DNA of 64,000 nucleotides, taken from contig CP085831.1 in NCBI GenBank assembly GCA_020809705.1, forward strand, positions 2,046,001-2,110,000, in the 5' to 3' direction. The notes beneath the pieces are model-generated. The model saw only the letters and a list, made by a program, of their open reading frames with translations. It made no database searches and was not told the origin of the DNA. This stretch comes from Calonectria ilicicola (lineage: Eukaryota > Ascomycota > Sordariomycetes > Hypocreales > Nectriaceae). Below, one piece after another: positions 24,301-35,776 of this stretch; position 1 is the first letter of the stretch; every line of letters starts with the position of its first letter. Both the position numbers and the translations under genes were made by a program.

Positions 24301-24398
24301 TCCCGATCCTCATCCCAGTACAACTTGGTGATAGCATGGCGCCGATTGTCGAGGTCTTCTGCGCGAGGGGCTTTTACTGGCGGTTGGCTGGAGTCCAT
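21393..24398 (-). CDS. Clr5-domain ankyrin-repeat protein, two exons
   Basis: Exon 1 (24398-24250) starts MDSSQPPVKAPRAEDL and contains HAITKLYWDEDRELPDVM. A 51-nt GT-AG intron (24249-24199, GTAAGG donor) is followed by exon 2 (24198-21393), which begins IRQYKTAFKRWGLQK. Joined, these form a complete Clr5 domain (PF14420 type), normally at the N-terminus of fungal nuclear or regulatory proteins. A long low-complexity Ser/Pro/Thr-rich linker follows. From about residue 370 there are roughly fourteen ankyrin repeats, recognisable by GRTALHIAAFAGH, GETPLFLAAK, DGMTPLLEAV, SGQTPVFKAV and GADPNIQDNHGRTPLLEA. The product is 984 aa. The role is unknown, presumably protein interaction or transcription-related. 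Starting at the ATG at 24161 instead would lose the Clr5 domain. Confidence 0.88.
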
Positions 24399-25616
24399 GG
24401 CGAATGAGGTGCCTCGATGGCAGAGAAGTGTTGATGGAGGAGGAGGGTGAGGACTGTATGCAAGGCGACAGCATTATCGGCTGCCTTCCTTCAGCTTCGG
24501 AGAACAAGACGGTGAACCAATCAGACACAAGGACTCTGCATATTGTGGCTTGCAAAATCCGAGGCAGACCCCGGGCCTGACAAGGAATAGGCGGGGTTCT
24601 TTTGCTCGCAGCCAATCATTGTCAGCTGAGGCTGTGTTCTTTTGGCGCCCTCCCATCAAAAGGCGCTTGCGCCGTAGTATCCTCGATTCCCAGCACAGCC
24701 CAAGGCTGATGATTATCCTAGCTGTGGCTGAGAGAACGAAAGCCAAGAGGCCTCTGAGGCCTTGCCCCCTGGTTTTAGTGAGTTAGGCTCTATGCTTGAC
24801 CGCACCACCAACACCTAACCTAGAGCTTTGCCTTTTCACGAACGGACAACGATAAATGTATGGCAATTGATGTAGCGATAGGAAGTAGCGGCTCTTTTTT
24901 TTTTTTTTTGAAAAAAAAAAATTCTAGTACGTTTTTTAATGACAGCCATATAACGACGACAAAATCTGTTTTATTGATTTGATAGACAGGGTGCTTCGAG
25001 TCCGCTCGTGGGGGAAGTTACTGTAACTATTTGAGCCTAGCAAGTTTGCCAAAAGGAAGAACGGGAAAATCCCAAGATGTTGGTTAGAATAGACATGCTG
25101 GGCTCCATATTTTATGATGATTATCGCTGATACCTTATGTAGTTATTCTCGGGCCCCTGAGGTATTAATGCTACTGGTGGTACTTTGATGAAGTGGAATA
25201 TCAACTCACGATTTCCAGGCCAAGTCTCAGTTATTCGTAGGTGATTAGCGGAGAATTCGTGCGTCGGGTGATGGAGGATATCGCCTATTCCCAATGCAGA
25301 CATTTGATTTCCAATCTTGCCGTGTGACGACCCGTGTCTGTCGTTAATTTTATTTGTCTTGGATTAAAAACTACGCGATGCCAACTGGGTGCAAGTGACA
25401 CGGCACATTTGAAATCCAAGACCACACTAGCCAAAGTCCCACCGGACTGGGAAATTAGTGGTCTTTCGATTGCTCCAAAGTACAGCCTTGATTTTGGGAT
25501 AAATAATGGAGGTCATATAAAGCCCCACTCGAGGAACCAAGATTGTCCACTTTCAATTTTCAACGTACTCATCACCAAAACATCAAGTTCAACCCAAATC
25601 CACCAGATCTTGCGCT
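24399..25616. other. Intergenic between divergent genes, with T/A tracts
   Basis: Divergent promoters of the Clr5-ankyrin gene and the secreted cysteine-rich gene. A run of about 16 T followed by G and about 11 A (about 24893-24920) could form a hairpin. An open frame at 25334-25660 overlaps the next gene's start and was not called. Confidence 0.45.
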
Positions 25617-27020
25617 ATGTTATCAATAAAAATAACCATTTTGCTATCAAGCCTGCTTAGGCTGGCCATGGCAGCAACGACCAGTGCTCCGGCAGCCTCA
25701 AAGACTTGGACCCCAGTTCGTATTCTAAATAAAGGCATGTGTGATGAAATGAATATCAAGGCTAACTCTCACTGTGTTTAGTATACGGTATTGAATCTTC
25801 TATATTTTATATCATTTAATATACTAATATGAATTTAAATCACAGGGGCAAGAGTGTCGACTTATCTGTGTATGTGTGGCATAGAATTCTATTATTTGGT
25901 TATTTGCTAACAAATCGCTGATAAAACTAATAGCGAGATCGTAAATTCGCGGTATGTACTTCCATTTGTGTGGAGGACACAGACTCACAATATACTGACA
26001 CTATTCTTAGAGCAAGTGCGTAAGTGACCCTTGAGAACTGAATATCCTCGAGAGATTTAAGACATGATTCCTGATTTTGGTCTTTGCGACAAATTCAGGC
26101 CGCCTTAGGGTGCGAACAGAATGGCGATGAGTGTCGAAAATACAACGGACTGGGATCTACGGATATTATTGGCGGGACTGTGTATTATCGGACATACGTA
26201 AGCTTGATACGACGTTTAAGATGTTTAAAGCTACATCCTGTTTAACTAACTCATGACAGCACACTTGTGAGATACCTGATGGAGTTGCAACATCATGTGT
26301 ATATGAGGACTTTTGCAGAGGTGGCTGTTACGAAGACAAAACTGGCCGTTACATGCGACACGACTTGACAACTCTCGCGGCAGGCAAGTACAAAGGACAT
26401 TGTCCCTCCGATGAAGATTGCCAAAAATGCCTTTCGAAAAATGGTCTCAAGGGTTGTGACGCTACTATAGAGGATGCTACTGCCTGCCAGAAACACTGTG
26501 TAAGTACTTCCGATCGTTGAATTTCATGCGAAAGATTATTTCCAGCTGATGCGAGACCAATTTTAAGAATAATGAGTGTTATGGCACTGAGGCTCTGGAA
26601 CATCAATATAATTTGGCTGATCAAGTCAGTCAACTTGTTGAGACATTGTTCTGGGCCGACGGAGTTTTGTACGACGTTGTTACTAGAATGGGCTGCTCTT
26701 GCATATCACTTCGGCCTGGTTCCCCAACTGGGACGGGTAGATATGAGAAGTACCATTGCAACAATACACTCACAGTTATTGGCCCTATCAAGGAGACATA
26801 TGAAAATTACTATTTTGAGTTAAGGAGGTTTTGGAATCTTCCGATGAAGACATTCTTTCAGCAAGCATGCTATTTCATATCGGAAGTACCTGTAAATGAT
26901 AGAACGTGGGAACAACGAGTTGCTTCTCTTATCTGTAAGAGTATAAAATCGGGAGCTGAATGTCCGGACTCTGTTGGGGCTTACGATACCGACGATCTCA
27001 AATTGCCCAATAGATCTTAG
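25617..27020 (+). CDS. Secreted cysteine-rich protein of unknown function, multi-exon
   Basis: The ATG at 25617 opens a signal peptide (MLSIKITILLSSLLRLAMAA). Exons I infer: 25617-25738, 25782-25787, 25846-25867, 25934-25951, 26011-26019, 26099-26197, 26260-26499 and 26568-27020. The last three are well supported by splice consensus and a continuous cysteine-rich frame; the small ones are tentative. Together they give a frame of 322 aa without stops. The mature protein has about twenty cysteines, many in short spacings (YEDFCRGGCYED, GHCPSDEDCQKC, MGCSCI). The C-terminal third is less cysteine-rich and more hydrophobic (FFQQACYFISEVP). It is extracellular by signal peptide. No family recognised; the architecture is that of a secreted interaction protein. 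The third exon requires a less usual GTGTAT donor. Confidence 0.65.
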
Positions 27021-27567
27021 GAGACTGCTACCGCCTGGATTAGCGAAGTTTCATAATGGGCTGGAACTCTTCATAGCTATAAAACCCTAGTTCACTGCTA
27101 CTTAGCTAAAAGAAATCAAGACTTCTTATACCTCATGGATTTTACGTTCTTAAGTCAGGTCTGAAGATGTAGATTTCACTTATCTCACATTATTCGCTTT
27201 CTTTGATTTTTCGCATCAGGACCATTTAATTTCTCCATAGAGCTATAAGCGGTACATTGCAGAGACATAAAAAACATTATACTATCTAATTATATTATTA
27301 AAAGACATATCTTGCATTAAATTTATTTAGGTTTATAAGAAGAGTAATTTAAATAACAATGTTACATATTAATGGACTTATGGTCATGCTCTAGTATAAC
27401 AATATCCCGGATACTAGACCAGTATTCTATAAATACAAGGGTTCGTTTTCTTATTTACATCCTCTAGAATCTAGACGACGATTTGGCAACACATAGTGGC
27501 TAAGGCAATAGCAAAAAAGTATTCATCCTTCATTGCTTCTGTTCACAAAGCCATCGCCAACTCAACT
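27021..27567. other. AT-rich intergenic, nothing recognised
   Basis: Very AT-rich 3' spacer between convergent genes, with no motif or repeat of note. Confidence 0.5.
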
Positions 27568-28799
27568 TCATTTATCGGGTATGATTGAGCATGCATGGTA
27601 GAGATTAAAGTTGGGCATCAGGCGATAGGCGGTCTCGGAAACCTCTCCGGGATAGCTATCCTTAAGCACACCTTGAAAAAGCGCTACCGCGTCAAAATCT
27701 TTCAATTCATCGCCTTCAACTTTGAAACCGTCGTTCTGTATGTGGTGGACCAGATCCATCTTCAGTTCTTGCACATTCTCATACTCATAATGCTAACACT
27801 TGTGGACAATTTCTCCAAGATACTGACGCTCGAGTTGAGGAAACTCCCCTCTTCTGTACATATCCTCTCTCTCATCATGCGACAAGCCCAACCCACCACC
27901 AGGAGAATAGGTGGTCATCAGTTGGTAGATTGTGTTTGCGTAACAGAACATATCCGTCTTTGCCGAAGTCCTGATGTATGCCCCATTTTCTACTGGAAAG
28001 GTAGGGTCGAAAATGGTAGCCCTAGTGATTCGACTCGGGTGCATGGGGAAACTTGCCGAAGCAAAACCAACCAAAGAAGTGGATAAACAGGGCAGGGACA
28101 ACCAAACATTGCATATTGACAGTGATCCGAAGACTATGCCCTGGGAATGGGCAAAATCCAAGGCGGAAAGTATCTGCAGGCACCACTTGTAGACCAGTGG
28201 AAGGTACTTTGTCTGTGGCCGGCAGAGAAGAGAAGAGTCTAGATGCGCCGTATAAATGAGTTGGCGATGATGTAACATAAAATATGTTATGGTAGGGCCG
28301 GATGGCTTCTTGAAAAGAGGCAGAGCTGTCCAAGTATCACGCCCTGCGTACCTGAGAAATGGTGTTATTATTTTAGTTCTGACAAAAACGAAGAGTGCGA
28401 CCGAATCATTGGATGGCTGCGATGTGGAAAGCAGCCATCGGTATGATATAGTTGACTTATATGAACTGATTGCATTTATTATGTATCGATATTTGAATCC
28501 AAAACTTACTCTGCAAGCAGGGTATTAGATGAACCTAGCATCTCTTCGTAAACAACACATGTTTTCCATGCTTTCCATGCCAAGGGACCCTCATCCCAGG
28601 GGCTGGCAGAGGTTTCATCCCAATTATCGTAGTAAGATTCGGGTACCATGATAACCGTATCGTTATCTATCTGGACAAGATGGAACTGGTTCTGATCAAT
28701 ACTCTGATATTCACCATTGCCTACGGGATTTATAGGGGGTCGAGGATCTGCTCTGCGAGGGAATCTTATAATGCGTACAGGTGACAGTGTGCGAGCCAT
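27568..28799 (-). pseudogene. Protein-kinase-like (pseudokinase) gene with premature stop
   Basis: Exon 1 (28799-28510) starts in good context (GATCATGGCT, MARTLSPVRII). A GTAAGT intron (28509-28466) leads into exon 2, which reads continuously to a TAG at 27795-27793. The C-lobe is recognisable: QILSALDFAHSQGIVFGSLSICN at the catalytic loop, LVGFASA at the DFG position, TSAKTDMFCYANTIYQLMT for helix F, and YLGEIVHKC for helix I. The catalytic Asp of HxD is Ser and the DFG Asp is Gly, so it would be catalytically dead even if complete. The frame continues beyond the TAG with YEYENVQELKMDL to 27568. From memory, the family usually has W at the stop position, so TGG to TAG is likely. Function unknown; possibly a regulatory pseudokinase that has decayed. 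The TAG removes only the last ~75 residues, so partial function is possible. Confidence 0.62.
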
Positions 28800-29255
28800 G
28801 ATCAATGAGTTCGGCCAGAAATGCGAATCGAATCACGCTGAAAAGTTAAGCGGGAGGGGGCGGGCTAGTTTTGACCTTATTCGTGTAATCCACTCAACAA
28901 CTGGCGAACGAACTAAAAAAAAAGAGGAGGTTGGGATCCAAAAAAAAACACACACACAACAGCGAGGATTCCCTGGTTGTCCCCAGCATGAGTATTAATC
29001 CACTGCTTCTTAGTTTTATTATATGAGAGTGGTGACTAGGCCTTGGTTTTGTTTTCAGTAGCATTAGAAATTTCTATTACCTTCATCTTGGTCACCCTGG
29101 CCATTATCCTCCCATGCATAGTGTTTTAGAACCAATCATGGTCAGATGTAGGTTTGAACGCTTGCGAGTGCAAATATAAATCACATGTCTTTGATGCCTA
29201 TTAGATCACTTTAGTGAAGCGAGCATTTTGAAATCTGAGCCATTAGTTAACATCT
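28800..29255. other. Intergenic, short CA/A simple repeats
   Basis: Holds a poly-A run and ACACAC stretch near 28914-28960. No gene seen. Confidence 0.45.
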
Positions 29256-29856
29256 CTAACGACGCCAGTCAAATGTCGTGGAAAGACCGCTATATCTCCT
29301 CCCGTTAGCATCATGGTTGCCCGACATGTAGTAAGTATCCATAGCCTCGGTTAGAGAAACCCTCCCAAGAATGTAGAGCTGATGTCCTCCAACTTTTCGG
29401 GGTGGATTTTGTTACTCCAAACACAATTTCCATAAGAATCAAGCCCTAGGACCTTGATTAGGTTCTCCTCAATAACTTCCGCGTCAGCCACATGTAGAAC
29501 ATTAGCCCCTTCTGCTCAGCCTGTTCCAACGAATCATCAATACTAGCCTCATCAATTCCTGGTTCAAACCAATCATAGCCGTGTTGAATGGTATAGAACA
29601 GAGCAGGAATGCGAGCAACCATAGTTTGTGCGATAGAATCTCTATCATAGCTCGGACTAGCATCGTGCAGGCTTCGACTTTCCAGTCTCATGTCCTCAAT
29701 TTATTCTCTCAAATTAAATACATCTCTAAGATGACAGTCATCCTTGAATTCCTGATACTGATCTTCAAGAGTAGACTCATAGCATACTCTAACCCAGACC
29801 GGGGAAGTGTAGCCGTTCTCCAAAAGAGCGCTAACATTACGCTCTTGAATTGTCAT
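29256..29856 (-). pseudogene. Decayed gene of unknown family
   Basis: Read on the minus strand from an ATG at 29856, a protein-like frame runs MTIQERNVSALLENGYTSP and VWVRVCYESTLEDQYQEF, then meets TAA at 29703-29701. The same frame continues with IPALFYTIQHGYDWFEPG until a G run at about 29509-29506. There a one-base shift is needed to continue as NVLHVADAEVIEENLIKVL and LDSYGNCVW. A further shift gives GGHQLYILGRVSLTEAMDTY and DANGRRYSGLSTTFDWRR, ending at TAG 29258-29256. One stop and about two frameshifts in a stretch that otherwise reads as natural protein indicate a recent pseudogene of about 200 residues. I do not recognise the family. It lies upstream of the pseudokinase gene on the same strand. 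Confidence 0.45.
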
Positions 29857-32146
29857 GCTAAGTATTGGTACTATATTGCTTTTCCTAGACAGCGTCCAAG
29901 ACCAACATCAGCAAGCGCGCACACCCCTACTCTAACAAACAAAGCAGTGACCAAGGACTGTGCCGATTGGGATGTGGTTACGAAAAGAGATGCGCGCGAT
30001 AACATCGCACGCAAATAGAGCAACCTAGACAATGCACTGTTTTTGTTGTGGAACCCAGCTGTGGAGAAGGATTGTTCTGGCCTCTGGTCTGGGTACTCTT
30101 ATCGCGTTGGTAAGCAGCTCAAACACTTCGACAATGCCACACGGCGCAAGTCAACACTAATGGAATTGAAGGTAGCAAAGACAAACCGGCGGTTACTGCA
30201 ATGAGACCTCCAGAGCGATTTACCTTATTAACAGATGTTGCTTTGCAAATTCCCCTGTTACAAGAACGATTCTCTGTTTTGTTGATGAATAATAAGCGAT
30301 TCTCTCTTTCATCTCCCAGTAGATAATTGCAGATTATCTTTTCCAGTAACGATCGTCATCTCGCTCCCAGACACTTGGTCCAAAGGGTGTTGTGGAGTGC
30401 TGGCTAAGAATGTCACTGGTCCCGGGAAGAACTAAATTATAATGGCTGTAGATTGATACAGTCTAAAAACAGAGGGCTCGCTGCCTTGTTTGCTAAAGTA
30501 AGAAAAGAGACCCACAGCTTGGCATTCCCCGAGGAGACTGTCCTCGGCGAGCTGTTGGTACTCCCAGACGTGATCTAGTAAGAATCGCACCTTTTATTGG
30601 CACAACTTCGGCTTAGCGCTTCACCAGCCCCCCCGGCTTGATATTTCAAGCTAAACTTATCTCAGTTTTACTTAGCCGCCACGATCTTATCAGTGAGCCG
30701 AGGGCCGGCTCGTGGGTTTCTATCCCCTTTGCCTGTCGGTGGACCGGATGCATTATAAAGGATGTTGCATTTATGTCACTCCTTAGATGTTTGAGTTCCA
30801 ATTGATCCCAGCCCAATTCATTCATCCGTCCCTTCTAAGAGAGCACAGCCATATTGGTTGATTCTCAATTTTCTGGAACACTTTTGGGCTGCTCTTTGCA
30901 CAACTCTGCTTGGCACCATCGCCCTTGAGATTAATCTTTTTTCTCCGACGAATTCCAGTACTCGCAAACAACTTTTTTTATCCCTCACCCCATCATTTTC
31001 TGAAGAGACCTGGGTGCATGCTTTAATACACTAGTGAATGCGACTTTTTAAACAGTCGACCAACATGAAAGGCTCTGGAAATCTATATTTGCCTAATTCC
31101 ATCGAGCAATACTTTTGTAGGCTCTAGAAAATGGGACATGGTATCAACAAGAGAATGTTATTAGTCTCCAGATGGATGGCACCAGAGTAGAGAACGCCCT
31201 TCCCCGTCTTGTGATCAAAGGTACTTGCTATCATACTAATAGCTACAAGACGGAAGCGTATCAGTAGTGTTCTGTTACCAAGAGAATCAAGTTCACCAAG
31301 GGATTTATGGAAAATTAAATGCCGTCAAAGGTCGATAGCAAGGCATATGACAGACATTCCCTACAAATGTGACTCAAAATGGGATCCACTCTACTCAAGA
31401 GCCGAACAGTGTTGAAATTTGCTAAACACTTGCCCGGATGCGCTCACAAAGATACTTTAATTACAATTAATCACAAGAAGACCATTTATTGATCAAGGTA
31501 CCCCGCACAATTGAGTGCTTCTTCTTTATGCGATCGGCATGGGGTAACGGAGCAGTCAACTTCCTGTTTGATGTGACAGCCGGGTTGGTTCCGAAGACGA
31601 CGCGGCTAAAACCTAGCACATGCATGTTTATTTTGAAGCAGAATAAGAGCCGAAGACCCATGCCTATGTCATGCTGAATCCCCGCGATTTCTCCGCAAAT
31701 GGAACTGGAAAGGGAGACTCTTGTGCCGGGTGAATTTCCGCTTCTAGGTATAGTGCTTATTGTACCAACAAAAGAGGGGTTTCATCAGCTCAGCACGGTC
31801 CTTCAGTTGGTTGCAGAATTGCTTCGATGAGCTTTGTGTACCAGTTTGTAACTCGGGAGAAAGTGGCTTGTACGCGTATAACCAAGTCAATCAGGGGCGA
31901 TTGATCTTTATCGCCTATATTTAATAGAGCAGGGATTCATGAAGAAGTTTGGTGCAATGCAAGGGAGGATTTTCTCACTCCTGAAATGGCTGATAAATGA
32001 ACCAACACTCGTGCACCTCCTGAAGCTGTCCAGCCTGCCACACATCCATTCATTCTACCTTCCCTTTCTTGTCCGTACGGCTATTGCGGGCCGTTTTCTG
32101 AGACTTATCAAGATATCTATGATTATATTCGACCCTAGCTTTCCGA
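29857..32146. other. Intergenic (2.3 kb), no gene recognised
   Basis: Includes a GC-richer patch at about 30500-30730 that looks like promoter or spacer DNA. Frames at 29581-30018 and 31467-31677 have no motif and are shadows or chance. Confidence 0.45.
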
Positions 32147-33622
32147 ATGTGGCGTCTGCGAATTCTTTTGTTGTGCCTAGCTTTGTTACCAGCTGGTTCA
32201 ACTGCCGTATCCACAAATTTCAGTTCGGCCAGCATCCCCGAATGTGCTGTAAGGCTAAGATACGCCGACGTTGACTAATTCCTGTCCTGACATATCTTCG
32301 CTAGTCTGATTGTTACCAGAGCACGATGTCGAATTCTTCGTGCGCTCTTACGAACCAATCCTGTATATGCACTGCTGTTTTACACCAGGTATCCTTAGTA
32401 TCTTGCATCACAAAGGCCTGTGGTAAAAAGGAGCTACTGGGTGGGTTGATATAAATAAGGCCATTTGGCGTGCTAACTCCTTTCGTTAGCAGCTCAAAAT
32501 GCAACGAGCACACTGTGCGGGGAAACTCACCATCACAACACCACAGAGTTTTTTGTCCTTGTCATTACACTGATAGCATTATCCAGCTTTTTTGTCCTCC
32601 AAAGGCTTATATTCAAAATCTGCACCAAAGTTCAACTAGGCTTAGATGACATTTCTACCGTAATTGCAACAATCATCAGCATTTCAAGCTCTGTGCTAGT
32701 TCTGCTTGGATTGGTTAAGAATGGTTTAGGTCGTGATACGTGGACTTTACAATACTCGCAGATTACGAATTTTGGGAAGTACTTTTACATTTTGTCGATC
32801 GCCTATCCTCTTGGAATGACATTTCTGAAAATGTCTCTGTTGTTCTTCTATCTACGAATTTATCCAACAACATTGGTCCGTCGAACACTGTGGGTTACTA
32901 TTATAATTAATGCGCTCTTCGGTATTTCTATTTTCATCACCATCACCTTTTTCCAGTGCACTCCTATTAGCTACTTTTGGAATCAGTGGGATGGTGAGCA
33001 TTCAGGTCGCTGCATAAATATCAACGCGCTCGCATGGGCTTATGCCGGTATTGGCATTGTTTTTGATATCTGGATGCTCGCAATTCCGATCTCACAGCTA
33101 AAAAGTCTCAATTTGGATTGGAAAAAGAAACTGGCCGTGGGAATAATGTTTTCAGTTGGTTCATTGTAAGCTTTCCGCTATTTTCTCACCGAATATCGCG
33201 CTGATAGAAGGTCTAGTGTCACTGTTATGAGTGTTTTAAGACTCCACTCCTTGATCAGTTTTGGGTCACATTCAGATAACATCACCTGGTATCATGTCGA
33301 AGTTACCAAATGGACAATCATTGAAGTGCATGTGGGAATTGTCTGTACCTGTCTACCGGCTTTCCGCCTTATGCTAATTTGGCTATTTCCCCGTTTACTT
33401 CGCACAAGTCCAAAAATCAGTGTGGACATTGTGAATTCTCGGGTGCAATCAAGATTGGGTGGAGCTGTAGTATCAGCAACAGGAAAGTATTCAGGTGGAG
33501 ATCGACGGTACTTGAAAATGCAGGCGAGTACTCGAGGGGTTAGGGACGTTGATGAGATTTTGTTGGTTCAGATGTCAGACTTTGATGCTGAGAGCAATAA
33601 ATCGCAAGGCTCTCCGAAGTAA
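32147..33622 (+). CDS. CFEM-domain PTH11-type seven-transmembrane receptor
   Basis: Four exons: 32147-32248, 32305-32440, 32490-33165 and 33211-33622. All have GT-AG introns (56, 49 and 45 nt) and phases that add to 441 residues. Exon 1 is a signal peptide (MWRLRILLLCLALLPAGSTA). Exons 1-3 assemble a CFEM domain with the expected eight cysteines: PECASDC, NSSCALTNQSCICT, LVSCITKACGKKELL and STLCGE. A rhodopsin-like seven-helix fungal domain follows, with FFVLVITLIALSSFF, YPLGMTFLKMSLLFFYLRIY, the conserved FFQCTPISYFWNQWDG, and IVFDIWMLAIPISQL. The C-terminal tail is cytoplasmic, charged and serine-rich. PTH11-type receptors sit in the plasma membrane and sense surface cues during host or substrate contact in several fungi; the ligand here is unknown. 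The nearby chitinase and sugar transporter fit a nutrient- or host-sensing context only loosely. Confidence 0.85.
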
Positions 33623-33797
33623 ATCCTTCCTTGCGATGCAGAATACACACAAATCACAATTATCCAATATCTACGCACTGGGGTCAAATTAACTAAGAAA
33701 TGGGGTATTAACAGCCAACATTTTATAACTTGCTTGAAATCGATATTTGGTTGATGTGGCGGGCAATATAAATGAATCGAATAGACAATGCATATTA

Positions 33798-35395
33798 TTA
33801 CGCATTAGGTATGACTGGGAGCACCAAAAAGCTATCGAGTTCTCCTCCCAGACCAGAGTGTAAGTTGACAGAGCCTTGACAGTTGATATCCTCTAACCCT
33901 TCAACTGTGAGAGTTGCTTGGTCAACAGGCGGGAAAACAGACGTGTCGATCCCACCAATACTAATCCTCAAACTTTCACCAGTAGCGAACCGCATTCCGA
34001 TTGGTTTTAACATCGGTTGAACTTGGACGATTTGTCCCGCATCTAGGGGCTGTGAGATCTCCATTTGCGAAACTAGAAATCCAGGAGTATGCCCCTTAAG
34101 CTCTAAAACTCGACGCGAAATCCTAACCTGGCCCCGAGGCCCTCGGTAAAATAAAGCACCTGCCTGTGGCGCTAGACCTAATCGGTAGGCGAGCCTGATT
34201 AAACAAGACTGGTAGCGCTTCTCATACGGCACGGCTAACTGACAGCCAATGGATCCGTTCCTTAGAATCTTCTCACAGACAATAAATATATCAGCGTCAT
34301 TAGCGCCATCAACAGAGACAGCTAGCGACATTTGAAGAGGTCCACACAAGATAGTATCCTTTAGAAACTTGTACTCAAAAACTACTCCGCTGCTGTTCGA
34401 CTTGTACTGGATTTGCGAGGGTGTGCCTCGTGCCGACGTCATTGTTCGGGTCTGACAGTCCAAAAACAACTTCATCGGCTCTGTCTCGATGGGAGGAAAT
34501 GCAGAAAAGTTAAATCCTATCCCTGTCAATGGAAGTGGGTTCGCTGTATCAAGAATCTTGGCCCGAAAGCGAGGTGTTGTGTTCCAATCGTTGCCAATGC
34601 CCTGTTCAACGGACTTAGCGCGCTGACTATCCCTCATCATGATTGTCAAATTACCTTCAAATAGTAATCAAAGAAGCGGCGCAAGTCTGCAACATTTTCT
34701 GTTGCATAATAGTCTGGCCATTCCTAAAGAAAAAAGTTAGAAAAATCAGGAGATGCAAGAATTGGCTTTGATCGAATGATTTTACCCAAGAATCATGAAC
34801 GCGCAACCATTTGTCTGTTGTGAGTTTCAGATACCCACGGAATGTTCCTGGAGAGTGAATAGGGTTACTCCAGCTTGCAACGACATAGGCAGGAACTTGG
34901 ATATTCTTTCCGGTCAATATTTGTCTTTAAATAGGTTCAGTCCCCATCCATACCTCGATTTTTGCTCGTTTGTCGTCATGGTAAGCCCCAAATAGTGGGT
35001 GCTTCATAGCCATAGCAATTGTGTTCTCCCACGAGTTTTCTCCTGCATTTACCTGCATAAGTTGGAGATTGAAGTTCAACCCCGCATTAGTCAGAACACC
35101 TCCAGCTGCAAGGGCGTCTCGGTATAGGTCGCTGATGCCTTCCCACTATGGAATGTCAATCGAGGTACTTAGAACGAATCGACATCCCTCAATTCAGGTA
35201 TTTCCGCCGGGTGACTTACTGGAGCAATTGCAGCCAAGTATTTTGGTTTCTCTGCAGCGATGAACCACTGGACCCGTATTAATTATTCCTGGTCAGCATC
35301 TGGCTGGGACAGGCGGTACAGACCTGCGAAATAGAGAGATAGGAATTGCCACTCAAGGCAACTTTCCCATTACAGAGAAAATCTACAACGTTGGC
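33798..35395 (-). pseudogene. CocE/NonD X-Pro dipeptidyl-peptidase-like hydrolase, N-terminus missing
   Basis: Six in-phase exons on the minus strand: about 35395-35324, 35267-35220, 35145-34954, 34905-34786, 34723-34655 and 34601-33798. They read NGKVALSGNSYLSISQ (nucleophile Ser in GNSY), WFIAAEKPKYLAAIAP, WEGISDLYRDALAAGG, VPAYVVASWSNPIHSPGTFR, KWLRVHDSWEWPDYY (catalytic His region), LRRFFDYYLK and GIGNDWNTTPRFRAKI, then the C-terminal jelly-roll domain of this family. About 434 residues are recoverable without a stop. The family normally has some 150 more residues before the nucleophile, holding the first part of the alpha/beta-hydrolase fold. None of this is visible between 35395 and the divergent NDT80-like gene at 35777. 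The frame upstream of 35395 decays. So the gene appears 5'-truncated, probably by a rearrangement or deletion. Confidence 0.68.
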
Positions 35396-35776
35396 CCTTT
35401 TTCTCCGCACCGCCGCAATTTGTCACCAATTTTTTGGGGTCCATTTATGATCCTACGACTGGAACCGTAGTGGATGAGCACAGAAGGAATATTAGCGAGG
35501 TGTGCCCTCATCCTGCACTCAAGCCTGTATAATGAGATAATTGTGCAAGATGTCGTGACCTAAAACCACTCCATAATCGGACTGTGAAGGCTCTCACAAC
35601 TTTTAGCCAAGTTCGGTCAATGCCCGCCCCACCCTTGCTCCCCCACATTCAAAGACCAGGACGCCATCAGGACGTTCTCTCTGTCACATCAGAACAAGCA
35701 ACAAGACCTGCTGGGCAAGCATAATTCTTTTGGTTGAAAACATACCCAGAAATATTTCTTTTTTCACTTTGATACC
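35396..35776. other. Spacer between truncated hydrolase and NDT80-like gene
   Basis: Searched by eye on the minus strand for the missing hydrolase N-terminus; none found. It serves as the promoter of the plus-strand NDT80-like gene. Confidence 0.5.

Noticed and set aside
31939..32274. 111-codon plus-strand frame
   Set aside because: Its 3' half overlaps, in another frame, the signal-peptide exon of the CFEM receptor, which is far better supported.
32313..32513. Minus-strand 66-codon frame with protein-like look
   Set aside because: Antisense to CFEM exon 2, whose cysteine pattern and splice sites are convincing.
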